Both the position numbers and the translations under genes were made by a program. From the NCBI RefSeq assembly GCF_041146795.1, contig NC_135177.1:19853560-19917559 (forward strand): a DNA stretch of 64,000 nucleotides, read 5' to 3'. The notes under the pieces are model-generated. The model was not told the origin of the DNA. It did no database searches and saw only the letters and a list, made by a program, of their open reading frames with translations. The stretch comes from Maylandia zebra. Taxonomy: Eukaryota > Chordata > Actinopteri > Cichliformes > Cichlidae. This document shows positions 20,563 through 32,054 of the stretch, piece by piece (within the stretch, counting starts at the first letter, position 1; the number at the start of each line of letters is the position of its first letter).

Positions 20563-20905
20563 TCTTTCCTTCGACTGCTACCTTTAAGGGTCATCATCTA
20601 CTGCCATCCCAATCTTCTTCGTCTGTCACGTCACAGCATGACCTCCTTCAGTACATCGATGAATCTTCTCTGTGGTCTTTATCCCATTTTTCTCCTGCCT
20701 GGAAGCTCCATGTTTCAGCATACTTTGCCCAGTATAGCTAATATCCCGGCTCTGCACATGTCCAAACTATCTCAGCCTTGGCTCTCTAATTTTTCTCCAA
20801 AGTGCTCAACCTCAGCTCTGACGTACTCATTTTAAATCCTGCCCATTCTGGTCACTCCCTAAGCATCTTCAGCTCTGCCAACTCCAACTTGGCTTCGTGA
20901 CTGTT
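20563..20905 (-). mobile_element. 3' fragment of an RTE-type LINE
   Basis: On the minus strand this resembles the end of an RTE retrotransposon reverse-transcriptase region and its 3' UTR: TTTGGACATGTGCAGAGCC, CTTCCAGGCAGGAGAAAAA, then a degenerate version of the usual tail at about 20563-20590. The frame is broken and only the 3' end is present, as expected for a 5'-truncated LINE copy. The assignment is from recognition of the conserved sequence. Confidence 0.65.
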
Positions 20906-21222
20906 TTTTGTTGTTGTTCTTTTGTTTTCCAGCCTTTCCTGTCCAGCAGCTTTATAAGATTGAATCACGGTGTTGCATGCATTGTTGTGTCAAACACATT
21001 AGCTTTGCCACGAGAAGTTCTATAAACTCTCTATAGGCTTGTCTTGTTAGTCAGTTTCTTTGTATTATTTTTATATATTATTATTAAATAGTGTAAATGT
21101 AACACTACCAAAGCTGACAGACAGGGAGGGCCTCATTTTTTTTGTCTGTATCCAAACCATAGATCACACCCGATCTCACAAACATAAATTTACTAACAGT
21201 AAAATAAGCTATTATTATTCCA

Positions 21223-21405
21223 TGGGCGGCTGTGATTAAGGTGGTAGAGCGGTCATCTACCAATCAGAACATCAGTAGATCACCATGTGTCAAAGTATCC
21301 CTGGGCAATGCTGAACACTGAGTTCCCCCAGATGCCTCCATCAAAATGTAAACGTTAGTCAAAGCACTTAGGCATACATAAAAGTGCTGTATGAATGCAC
21401 TCTGT
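21223..21405 (+). mobile_element. tRNA-like SINE remnant
   Basis: A tRNA-like A box (GGTGGTAGAGCGG at 21240-21252) begins a segment that continues with AAAGTATCCCTGGGCAATGCTGAAC and then AAAAGTGCTGTATGAATGC, the order seen in widespread fish SINEs. The B box region is degenerate and no functional tRNA fold is evident. It is about 180 bp long. Confidence 0.6.
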
Positions 21406-23256
21406 GTTTAAAACACACTTTTCTAAACTTACATTGCAAAGTTCAATACATGGGAAAATACTATTGCGTCTAAACTTACTGTAAAGCAATACAGTGACTG
21501 ATTATTATCTCAGTACACAAGCAGTAAAGCAAGTTTGTTGAAGAAAAAGGGGCCCGTGCAATAAAAGCAATTTAAAATAAAAGTGAAAATACACAACAGT
21601 AGCAAAGATCAAGTGAAATCATGTGAAACCAGGAAATGTTCTGATTGATGTGCATCTTAAGAAAACATTTAAAGAGGTCGCCAACAGTGCTGACCTCATT
21701 TCAGGATCAGATAAGTGTCCTCTGCCCAAGGACCTCACCTACAAGCACGCCATTATATAGCTGTGTTATGTTACATATATACCAGATCTTAGAAGTCACT
21801 AAATCCTAAAATCAGTTCTAAAACAAGCTATTTGTCATATTCGGTGACCTTTGTTTCATCATTTTAGGTTTTTAAAGTAATAATTACCTGTGATCTGAGA
21901 AAGTGGGGCGGAAAATAAAACACATTATTTCCTTCTTAAATACGCGCAAGTCCAAAGCAGATATTGACACAAAATCAAGTAACACACAAAAATTTATTTA
22001 TAAAGCACATTTAAAACCAAAGTGCTTTACAGTGAAAAGAAAGCGAAAAAAAAGAAAGACTTCCTCTCGAAACGTTCACACTAACTGCACAAAATAACAA
22101 AAAGCGCCCCTCCATCTGCGGCCCTAAAGATCAACAGTTACTGAATACGTGATGAAAGTACAAACACCTTAAAAGTAAATAAATCTGCTCAGTTGCTTTA
22201 TTTTACTGACGAGTGTCTGTGTCATTTTTCATAAACAGCAGAAAACAGCTGCAAAGGCAGCTGATTTTTTACAAGATTTTAGGATCGCGCAGAACAATAA
22301 AAAGTTCTTTACACACAATATATCCAAATACCTTGTTCTTACTTTATGTTTCTTTATACACTATATATCTTTAAATTGCTATCAATAATCACTTATTATA
22401 ATTATATTTACACATATAAATTATTTGTTCCCATTAAAACTATTACATCTTACAGACTGCATTGCATGCTTCACTTATTTTCTACTTTGTAGCAAACATA
22501 AAATAACCCTTGCTTCTCGGATTCTTTTGTGCATGTTGTATCGGGGTAGTAATACATTTACACAGGATACAGAGCAAAACACACAGAGAACTGTTTATTT
22601 AAAAGTATAACTATGTGCTGATTCACAAACACCATAAAAAACATATAATGCTAAAATGCATTAAACAGCAAGCAGTTAAATCAGTGTTTACAAATGGCTA
22701 AAAATACAAATACTGAGATTTTTTGAAAGTTTAAATTTCAGGAAAGTTTGAGGAATTCTGTCAGCTCGTCTGCTCAAGGATCCGGGGAGCAAAAATCTCT
22801 GTGTTATCGTAAAAGTCAGAGACGTAAAATCAAACTAGGAGTTGATGACAAGCACTGGAGTCCAGCGGCACCGAGCTCACACCTGTATTATGTTTCTCCA
22901 CGAATATTCTTGTTAAAAAATTATTAATGTTCAGAATTATGGTTTGCATCTCATTAAAAAAACAACTACTGTACGTTTACCTTTTTGCAAAAATCAAAGA
23001 CAGCTTACAAACACATTTTTTTCTTTTTTTACTGAATACAGATGTGGCCGCTGCTTTCATATGATCCAGAAGTAAACAGGGGTTGCAACTTGTGACTATT
23101 CAAAAAGAAAAATAATACATACAAGTTATACTTGAGCAGCAGTGCATGACAAATACAGGCTTTCACAGTCGTTGTTTGTTGCATGCTGAGGAGCATATGA
23201 CACTGACAGGAAAGTTAAATGTAGGTCGTTCGCGGGTTTCCATCTGTCACTAAAAT
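21406..23256. other. Intergenic region
   Basis: No exon was recognised. A short segment at about 21985-22036 (AAGCACATTTAAAACCAAAGTGCTTTACAG) looks like a common fish repeat tail. The end nearest 23256 should hold the 3' UTR of the MS4A-like gene on the minus strand. Confidence 0.45.
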
Positions 23257-24693
23257 TCAGTCTCCCTGTTTCAGCAGTACGGTGGGCTGCAGAGAAAAAT
23301 GATGAAGATTATTATTATTATTATTATTATTATTTATAAAATATCTTGTTTTTGCTACAACTATCTTGGAGTATGTAAAAAAAAAAAGACATACCAAAGT
23401 GTTGAAATGTTCTCTGCACACAGCTTTGCTCAACCAGTAGATCAAGAATATGGCAATCAAATTTTCAACAACCAGCAGGGTCATTATCAGCACGCTGATT
23501 CCTTGAGCCACCTGTAAAGCAAATCAAAAGCAGGTCGAAGTAGTTCAACTTAACTTGGAATTAAAAAGAAAAAGCAAACCAAACAAAACGAGAGTGACTG
23601 TAAGCCGCAGCTTACCTTGGCATTGGTAGGATGATAAGGAAAGAAGACCAAGGCGAGAGAAAATGCGGCAACTGACCAGAAGAAGCTGATAATGTTCAGA
23701 GAGAACGACAACTTTGTCTGAAAGATTAAAAAACACATTTCATTAGAAGCATCAACCGCACCAGTGCTACCAATGTGGGTTTAGCGTGTTCCCCATTTAG
23801 GACAACAGTCTGAGTTCGAAAGAAGAACTTTTTAAAGAAGCTCTCCGTTCAGGTTCAAGTGAATGTTACATATCTATAACTCAACGCATCTGTGTAAAAC
23901 CATAAAAACTGTTTCCTGACATAATGAAGTAATGATAATTAATACATGCATAATAATATATTTTTTCCCCTGATCAAGGCAATAGTCACTGTTATGTCAT
24001 AATTTTTATGCCAAATTGTATGTAATCAGCAGAAATTTTTTTTTCTATGAAAAGTAATTTCACATGAAAACAAAACCTTAATTTTAAATCAAATTACTCA
24101 CCACATGCATGTTTGGAAATTTTCCTGCAGCAAAGGACAGCATACCACAGACCACAAACTGCAATAATAATACACATAAATTGTTGAAAGCATGAAAAAA
24201 ATTCTTTCCAAATAACAAAAAGTTTTAGCAATTTGCTTAAATCCCCCCAAAACAAAGCATTTTTGTTTGTTTTTACCAGAATACTCGGTAGAGTGTAGAG
24301 GAGCACGCTTGGACTGTTTTTTTGAACCAGTCCAAGTGTGAAAAGAAACACACCAGCGATGGCTTGAGCTGCCTGATAAAAAAGAGAAATCATACTAATA
24401 AGCAGAAAATAGTGTGCATAATGTATAAACAAGCAGGGAATTATTTGGATAAAATGCAAATTATTTCTTTACACTTATTTAATGCACGGCCGCCTGCCTT
24501 TCCATCCGCTTAGAAGGAAGTTTAAACTTACTCCCATAGGTGTAGGTTTCCCCTTAATAACAAAGAGCTTGTAGGAGTCTCTGAAGACACAGTGGAATTT
24601 CTCTGGCATCAGCTGACCATCTCGGAGATCCCTGAGACTTCCAATTGGAATGGTGATGATCATTGATTCATCACATACGAATGTCTTCCTCAT
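23257..24693 (-). CDS. MS4A-like four-pass membrane protein (copy 1)
   Basis: Six coding exons, in order: 24693-24532, 24372-24277, 24158-24102, 23717-23616, 23511-23395, 23286-23257. All introns are phase 0, giving 187 codons plus stop. An N-terminal cytoplasmic part ends in IKGKPTPMG, followed by four hydrophobic segments (AAQAIAGVFLFTLGLV; FVVCGMLSFAAG; SLNIISFFWSVAAFSLALVF; ISVLIMTLLVVENLIAIFLI) and a short tail. The topology, length and the 57-base exon for the second membrane segment fit the MS4A (CD20-like) family, whose members act as membrane adaptors or channel modulators in immune and sensory cells. A splice acceptor (TTCACAG) lies 4 bases before the ATG, so a non-coding 5' exon is expected. 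TMEM176-type proteins are a related alternative. Confidence 0.85.
23309..23334. repeat. (ATT)n microsatellite
   Basis: An ATT trinucleotide run lies in the last intron of the minus-strand MS4A-like gene. It creates an artificial poly-Asn or poly-Ile open frame on either strand. Confidence 0.95.
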
Positions 24694-26058
24694 TCTCCTG
24701 TGAACGAGATGAAAACTCTTTTAAGCACCTTGTAGCAGTTGCTGAGGTGATCTCTGCAAAACACGCAATACCTTTTTTCTTCTTCTCCTCTGAAGTTGAT
24801 TCAGACTTGAATTTCTCTTCTTTGGCTCTTCTTTGAGTTTGACAAGGAAATGACCTGACGCATCAGTTGTCTTTGTTTCTGAAATCCCCCCCCCCCCACG
24901 CCACAAACACACATGCACACCTCCCATCCCCCTTCTTTCACACCCACAATAGGCTTGCATGCAAACTTCGGCCAAGATTTAAAGCTGACCTAACGTAAAA
25001 TCTAATATTTCAATGAACATTGTTTTTAAAAAATCCTTCACAAATCATGTTTAGGAATAAGAATAAAACACTTGATAGAACATATGTTAGTGGGGCACGG
25101 AAACTTGAGGAAATTATTATGGCAGATTTTTTTTTTTCAGAGGGAGGAAGTTGAAGGGCACGATGACCTCATCTGTGAGCTGCAGGGAAGTTGAATTCAT
25201 GCCTAAAGAGAAAGACTCATGAGCGAGACAGATGCAGACTGTGAATTAGAGACTGCTCAAGCCCAACGGGGTAAGACTCTCGATCTTCTCTACTACACTG
25301 AAAAAAATCGTTGCTAAAATATATATATTTGCATTTGTGCACATCCATCTGTATATATTTGTAGATTTGATTTTTCATGTTAGAAAAAAATAATTTTAAA
25401 AATCATTAAAGCCTATGTGGATTACAGCTGCTGTCACAATCCACTTTTTGTCGTTTTTACTCTCACTCGGTTTGATGATAACTAACATTATTTTTTGTCG
25501 TTTTTTGGCCTGTAAATGTGTGACTCTTTAAACGGCTATAAATCTAACACATAATATCTTTCACTTTTGAATTTTCTTGCTGTCTCTTGAAACAAATTCA
25601 GTAAAACAGTATCGTGTGTTGTATCCACCATATATGGCAAAGAAGTAGCAATAGTATATGCAACTGTCTCCTGAATGCAGCACAATAACTATAAATAATC
25701 ACCTCACGGTGTTAGAAAAAGTTCAAGGAAACCTTCGTTCTTACTTTTTAAAATCCTGCTGAAAGATTTTTTTCAGATAATTTAAGTATTGTGGTTGAAG
25801 TAAACATTACGGCAACATTTCTTTCATATGTGTTATCATCCGTCCCTTGTAGTGGACATCAGGTCTTGTTTGCTCGCAGGCTGATGTGATGTAATGATAT
25901 TCTTCCATTTTTCTGTGCATTTCTTTCTATTTCATTAATATTAAAACTGTTAAATCCTGGAATACTGTTATTATAACAAAGAACTCCTCATAGTCAAACT
26001 TTTTTCCATTCTGTGCATGTAAATACTCCCCTAAACCTGGGTTTAACAATGATCACGG

Positions 26059-26229
26059 ATGGCATTACAGAGGACTGAGCGAGAAAGGATCTTACTAGGA
26101 CCTGTAGAAGGGGAGTCGGACTCAGTGCTGTCAGGAGATGAGGTGGAGGAGGCCAGATTGAAGGGTTTTGAGGGCCCTGAACAGGAGCAAAATGATGACA
26201 CTCTATTATGGATAGGAAGCATTGTGTAA
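26059..26229 (+). other. Exon-like orphan ORF ending at a consensus splice donor
   Basis: A 56-codon frame starts at ATG 26059 and is acidic and charged (for example EGESDSVLSGDEVEEA). Its stop, TAA at 26227, overlaps a perfect donor, GT|GTAAGT, at 26225/26226. If spliced there it would leave phase 2. Joining to the next MS4A exon (acceptor at about 27204) does not preserve the MS4A frame. I do not recognise the product. It could be an exon of an unknown gene, the acidic N-terminus of a domesticated or decayed transposase, or chance. Confidence 0.3.
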
Positions 26230-26759
26230 GTTAGGACTCGGAAGTTGTGGGATTGTGTTTCTCAGCGGCCGTACAGGACACCGACCTGTGAAGGGACTCA
26301 TCCTTCGGTGGTCTCAGCGTTGTGGTCAGGACCTCAGGACCTAATTATTTTCTGTCACTTTGATGGAAGCCTAATCTGTCTTGACCTATATATACTACTA
26401 GGAATCACTAAATTTGAGTCATGCGTGAACACAGATATGTTGAAGAGTATTTTCGGTTTTAATGTTGCCTTTGGAGATGAGCACCTCCCTCTGGTCTGGT
26501 ATGTGCTGACATTTTTTTTTCTAAAACCTAGTTACCTATTTTCCGTCTGATATAATCAGCGCCAGCTGTGGTTATGAGCAATGTTGTTCTGTTTTCATTT
26601 TTCATGTTAAAAATAATTCTCTGGTTGAAACTGAATTGATGAAGACAGGAGAGGTAAAGCTTAATGCACTTCTAGTATGAATTATATAAATCAAAAGCTG
26701 GTGTGTCTGTGTGAAACAAGGCTTTTCCTTCTCTAGAAATTGTAAGCCCTTTATCAAAG

Positions 26760-26793
26760 AATACTATACTATACTATACTATACTATACTATA
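26760..26793. repeat. (ATACT)n pentanucleotide repeat
   Basis: About seven tandem ATACT units lie upstream of the plus-strand MS4A-like gene. Confidence 0.9.
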
Positions 26794-27126
26794 AAACGTG
26801 GAAGCTGCCATTCCTGTTATTTTGAAAAGAAAGTCCATGTGCTCTTGTTAGCCAGGCCCCACAAATGTGTTATCAATAGAAAGACCAGGATGTCTTCTTG
26901 ACCACACAGTAGGGCTCATACAGAGTGCATAAAGTGTATTCTCATAGTTATGCCCTCTGCAGAGGACAAAAGGGATTGCTGGATCTTTTACATGCACGGT
27001 TACATTACAGTATTATATTTAAAAAAATACCATGTAGCTGTTCTCAAGGCCTTTGCAGTAGTTGCGCCATATAAAAAAAGCACCACACAACATACACAAG
27101 TTAACAATTAGCTAACAATGATTTAA

Positions 27127-27178
27127 TTATGCCCCGCGACCCTGAAAAGGATAAGCGGGAGCAAATGGATGGATGGAT
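27127..27178 (+). mobile_element. LINE 3' tail with GGAT repeats
   Basis: TGCCCCGCGACCCTGAAAAG, then GATAAGCGG and ATGGATGGATGG, is the characteristic 3' end of RTE/Rex-type LINEs in fish, where the tail is a short tandem repeat instead of poly-A. Only the tail is present. It lies just upstream of the acceptor preceding the MS4A start codon. Confidence 0.6.
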
Positions 27179-27216
27179 GATAATGAAAACAATTATCTCT
27201 CCAGACCAGAAGCACC

Positions 27217-30200
27217 ATGGCCTGCGCTGATGTTGATATGGACATCCATGATGAGGACGATTGCCACAGAGGTGGACAGAGGGAGCAGCCAGTAGTGCGT
27301 TATTATCAGGCCTCTGAAATGATACCAGACAAGAAAGGGCCACTGCACGATCTGATGCAGAAACATCCAGCTGTGTTGGGGGTAAGAGGACTCAAACAAC
27401 AGTCTTTGTGAAGTGTGAATTTGAGTGATGTGCCACAGAGCGATTGCACGCTGATGGTTGCTAATACCAGCAAAAGGAGAAAATACAATAATACAAACTA
27501 CTTTGTCAACAAAGATATGAGCAGTCATTAAACCCTATAAGCTCTCATAAATGCCCAAAATTTAATGACCTGCATAACCTCTCACATTGGATTTGTTTTG
27601 TTTTGTCTGCTATTTAAGAATATGCTTCACACTTTGTATGTTGCACATCGAGAAAAAAAAGCAAGGACCAAAGCTGTTTTATTTTCTCACACCTAAATGT
27701 ATGAATCCTTTTTTCAAACGTTGCATAGACATCCACAGGGGAATTTTTATTTCTTACTTTTTAATTTCATGTTTAAAAACATTTATGAGTGTTCATGCAA
27801 AGCACATATGATGTGTAGACCTACCCAAAATAACAAGAGCACTCTGAGCAGATGTGGGCAGTAGCAACAGGAAATGCTCGGTGTTTTTGTTGCTTCATGT
27901 ATAAAAACTGTTTCATATAACCCTTTATAATGTGCTAATTGGTAAAAAGTGTGCACAATTGCTTTTAAAACTAAAGGATAGATAATAAAGTTCACAAACT
28001 TATTTATTTAATATTAATACCATCGAACAATTGCTCATAATCAACTTCTTTGCCTTCATTTGCTTATGTAGGCATGTTTATTAGCTCTTTAGAGTAATGA
28101 CCTACAGTAACTGATTATCATGCATAAGAACAGTTTTCCACATTAAAATTAATTAAGAATGTTCTCTTTAGGAATTCATGAATAAAAAAGGGTTATTGTA
28201 AGAGGATCTGAGATTGATCTGTCCTGTTGCTGTGTGAATGTGTCTAGGATTTATTAAGTTACCTGTATTTTACCAGCCACCGAGATACTGTCAATCCATC
28301 CAATTTACAAGAGAGATGGGATCATACAAAATGTTTTTATTTTATTGTATAAAATACAACATACGCATCATAAAATACAAAATCTACAGTATAACAAACA
28401 ATATACTAATATCCACCACAACCACATTAAAAAAAGTTCATCCACATCTCATTAACTGTTTCCTATAATTCAACAATAGATATACGCGTCAAAGTTTAAC
28501 CCTTTCTGCAAACTAGTCCATGCCACAGTACGTAGTACGAAAACACAGCTTTCACCAGGTCTGTCAAAACCCTCGGCACATCTAATAGCAAATGTTAGTG
28601 GCACATAGCTGGTAACTATTGGTACTTGGACAGAGATGGGTACAAAGTACAAACTGGGAGTTTACCCAGTATCGTTACCTACCATAGAGAATGCGATTCG
28701 GAGACTTTGCAATAAATTGTAGAGAAGTGTGGTACGCTGAAACAAGAATCTGTATACCTGAGGAGGTGGCGAGCAGTACAGTACATCTATACTATACTAT
28801 ATCTATACTATCTATAAATCTATACTATAATAAATAGTACATCTATACTATAATAAATCATAGAAAGAAAAGTTGCTTGCACCCATTTTTTCTTAGAAGA
28901 AACTGCAAAGTAATTTTGATTCATCAAATAAAAACCTTCGCTCTGAGCTTCCTGGAAAGATTAGCAATGTGCACATTATAAAAAGCTTATCATTTACCCA
29001 TACACCCAAACACTTGTATGTGTCGAATATAACAGTGGCTAAAATCATCAAACCGCTGTTAGCGAGCTTTTCAGAAGACCATAAACAATGTTTTGTAAAT
29101 GTTTCTCATAGCTGTCCACAGCACAATGCCGTTTTCTGTCCAGGGCACTTATCATGTGAGCACAATAGTTTTCATTTGTAAAGTAATATTGTTGCACCCA
29201 GGCGTGCATGGGATAATGATGTTTCTTTTCGTATATGATCATGTGAAAATGAAACTTTTCATGGGACCTGAATAAAAGCTGACGTTTTGTCAGTTTGTTG
29301 GTGTGGAGCAGTCCGGTGCATGTAATCCTCCCCGGACTGGAGGTCTCAGCAAATTCACTCCTAGGTCAAACTGTGCAACGCTCAGAGAAATTGCAAAAAA
29401 CCCAAGAGCCACATCTCAGGCTCTACAGGCCTCAGTTAGCGTGTTAAATGTTAAATGTTTATGACCGTACAGTTTTAAAAAAGCCTAAATTGAATAACTT
29501 GTTTGGAAAACGTGCCAAAAGAAAGAATCTTCTCCCTAGAAAGAACACGGCTGCACAGTTTAGGTTTGCAAAATTGGATCTGAAGCAAGCTACAAGACTT
29601 CTGGAATCTTTTGGGCATGTGAGACCAAAGCAGAGATGTTTGACAAAATGCACAGCAGCATGTTTGGCAAACCCCCCCCCCAAAAAAAACAAAAACGCAG
29701 CATATTAACTCATTCACTGCCAGCCATTTTCAAATCAGGTAACTCCCCACTGCCAGGGTTTTTGAGCATTTTTACTCATTTTTGAAGAGCCACAGAAAAC
29801 TGTGTGTTATGATCATATAAACGCTGAACCTACCAAAATGAAGAACAGACTCTCTTCTTTCATCCAAAAAAAAAAAGCTTGTTTCTACCATTTTCCATTC
29901 CTTCGTAATCAGCTGTAGAAGAGAGGTGGGTTCCACCAAAAATGCCTGTTTTGACCAAAAAAAGGGAGAAAACGAGCTTTTTGTGAAAAATACATTTCAA
30001 GCAGAAAAGTGCCTTTGACACTAATATTTCTTGCTTTGTGACACCTCTAACATATAAAATAGTTTTTCACTTCTATAAAACAGAAATAACACTGAGAAAG
30101 GTTATGTTTTATCAAAACAATTTATTTACAAATATATGAAAAAATAAAATTCACTGACAAGCTGCCCGAGGTTGTATTCTAGCCCCTCCCATTGAAAAAC

Positions 30201-31994
30201 GTAATTGACGTCTATAGACGTCAATGGCAGTGAATGAGTTAACAGAAACACCCCATACGAACTGTCAAACATAGAGGGTGGAGGTGCTTATTTTTGCAGC
30301 TACAGGACCTGGGGACTTTACACTCATTGAGGTGACTGTAAACTCCTTTATATATCAAATTATTTTAGAGACAAACATGAGGTCATCTGTCCAACAGCAA
30401 CAGTTTTGCTGAAAAGCAGCTCATACAACAGGCCAGTAGAAAAGCTGAAAAAACAACCCCAAAAAGAAGATAATCAAGATGGTGCAATAGCCCAATGAAA
30501 ATCCAGACCACAACTCTAATTGAAATGCCCTGGCTGTGGCAAGAGCTGTATATAAATGAATGCCCACAAACCTCAATGAACCTAAAGCTTTTGTAAAGAA
30601 GAGTGAGGCACAATTCTTCCCCACCAGTGTGAGAGACTGATAAACTATACATACATACAGGAACTTGAAGTTATTGCTGCTAAAAGTGGCTCTAGAAGCT
30701 GTTGAATCATGGGGTGTGAAAAAGAAACTGCTGTGAAAAATTAGCCGACTGTGAAAAATCTTTTTCAAATAACTGCATTTGTCATGAAGCGATCCTTATC
30801 TTTCTGAGCTTTATATAACAGGTGAATGCATCCCTCTTATGTTAGACTCACAAGCCCCACACAGCACAGTGTAATCTCAAATAGGCCGACCAATAAAACC
30901 ATGAACTCGCTAAATGCATGAATAAAAATAAGTCCAGGTTCTACAATATCTCTGTCTTTTCACATGCAGTCCATCTGATAAACAGAAATGTGTTACCACA
31001 GCTTGTTGGCTTAATCACTTTCCTCCACTACCTCCAGGCCACGGCCACAAGTCTGTGTCAATAAGAAGCCTTTAAAGGTGACAATGAAGAAATCAAGAAT
31101 TCAGACTTCGTCTATGATGTGATCCATGCTTGAGAACTCACTACAGAATGCTTCCTAATGCGAAATACAGTTGACCTAAATGCTTCTGCAAGGGCCTCAA
31201 TTCAATTAAACCCCAGGCCCTTTCACGCATTTCATTCCTTCTTAGAAAGGCCGAAAATAAATCTTAAAAAAAGACTGTTGATCTTAATGCCATGTAAATA
31301 TTAATAATTTTATGTCTCTGTTGCTCCTTCAGTCTTTGCAGATGGTGAGTGGCCTCCTCAGCATCGGAGTGGGAATAGTTTTTGCAGCAACCCAGGAGAT
31401 CCATGAGTCGCTTTTCTCTCTGTTCAGAGTTTCCCAACTGAGCGGCTCGCTGGTACGTCTCTGCTCAAACAGAAAATTACGTACTAAGTAGAGAAGACTA
31501 ATTTCTGGTACTTTCTAAACTCTATTTTCCTCCTTTGCAGTTCATAATCGCCGGAATTGTTTCCAACCTGTTGTTCAAATACCCAGCATTGCTTAGTGTG
31601 AGTAAAACCCAGCACAAGTCTGACAGATAATACAGCTACAGATGGTGAATGTGATCATTAGTTTAAAGAATACTGTGTTTTTGTTGTTGTTTTTTTACAG
31701 GTGTGCCTCACAGTAAACGGCGGCTGCATTATTGTGGCCTTTCTTGCAGTTCTTCTGATAAGCGTCGACCTGGCCAAGTGGGATCCACAAAATGAAGATC
31801 ATCTGAGGGTAAGACACGTTATAAATATGACAAAACAAAACTGTTCCTTTATAATTTTGTAAAAGAAATGTAATGTTTTTATTTGTTTCTAGCAGATGGA
31901 GATACTGGAGCTTTGTGTATTGGGGCTTGAAGTTTCCCTCTCTGCAGTCCTCTGCTTCTGGTTCTCCAAAGAGAAACGTGCAAAAAACAAATAA
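27217..31994 (+). CDS. MS4A-like four-pass membrane protein (copy 2)
   Basis: Five coding exons: 27217-27381, 31333-31452, 31541-31597, 31701-31808, and 31893 (or 31896) to 31994. All introns are phase 0, giving about 183 codons. The N-terminus is hydrophilic and acidic, ending in MQKHPAVLG. Hydrophobic segments follow: SLQMVSGLLSIGVGIVFAA; FIIAGIVSNLLF; VNGGCIIVAFLAVLLISVDL; LELCVLGLEVSLSAVLCFWF; then a basic tail ending KEKRAKNK. The 57-base third exon and all-phase-0 introns match the minus-strand copy, so the two are probably diverged paralogues. The last acceptor is a tandem CTAGCAG, so one glutamine may be included or skipped. The 3.95-kb intron 1 is expanded by transposons. The family call is firm for topology and exon structure; the exact orthologue is unknown. 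Confidence 0.83.
28779..28860. repeat. Imperfect tandem CTATA-rich repeat
   Basis: Overlapping copies of ATCTATACTATA-type units with spacers lie within intron 1 of the plus-strand MS4A-like gene. Confidence 0.75.
29290..30735 (+). mobile_element. Decayed Tc1 transposon interrupted by a piggyBac MITE
   Basis: Plus-strand Tc1 transposase sequence is recognisable from about 29345 (AGCAAATTCACTCCTAGGTC), through AGAGAAATTGCAAAAAACCC and TCAGTTAGCGTGTTAAATG, up to the MITE at 29705. It resumes at 30243 with CATACGAACTGTCAAACAT and the glycine-rich GGTGGAGGTGC region, and ends near 30735 (GTTATTGCTGCTAAAAGTGG, then CTGTTGAATCATGGGGTG). Multiple stops and frameshifts make it inactive. It lies in intron 1 of the MS4A-like copy 2, in the gene's orientation. 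Outer boundaries are approximate. Confidence 0.8.
29705..30242. mobile_element. piggyBac-type MITE with TTAA target duplication
   Basis: TTAA at 29705-29708 and 30239-30242 flank 14-bp inverted ends, CTCATTCACTGCCA. TTAA duplication is the piggyBac hallmark. A perfect 22-bp palindrome (30204-30225, centre GTCTATAGAC) lies just inside the right end. There is no transposase frame. Removing the element and one TTAA restores the surrounding Tc1 sequence. Confidence 0.85.
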
Positions 31995-32048
31995 TCAAAC
32001 TGATGAAATTTACTGAGAAGAAAGTGAGGATAAATAATACTATTCTGT

Positions 32049-32054
32049 AAATAA
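32049..32054 (+). other. Polyadenylation signal for MS4A-like copy 2 (AATAAA)
   Basis: A canonical AATAAA lies 54 bases after the stop codon, in CTGTAAATAAAGTGTTTG. Confidence 0.6.

Larger units (their letters stand above)
24694..27216. other. Shared upstream region of two divergent MS4A-like genes
   Basis: This 2.5-kb interval lies between the start codons of the two divergent MS4A-like genes. It must contain their promoters and non-coding 5' exons: both start codons are preceded at once by splice acceptors (about 24698 on the minus strand and 27204 on the plus strand). A 12-C run lies at about 24888-24899. Apart from the orphan ORF at 26059 and simple repeats, no coding exon was recognised. 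Confidence 0.45.

Noticed and set aside
21240-21310. Possible tRNA gene
   Set aside because: Only the A box is good; the B box is degenerate and the following sequence matches a SINE body, so it is a tRNA-derived repeat.
24721-24975. 84-codon minus-strand frame upstream of the MS4A-like copy 1
   Set aside because: It runs across the expected 5' UTR and a C-run, shows no membrane segments or family similarity, and is separated from the MS4A start by a splice acceptor.
28779-28860. CRISPR-like regularly spaced repeat
   Set aside because: The units are short, overlapping AT-rich microsatellite-type repeats in a vertebrate intron, without unique spacers.
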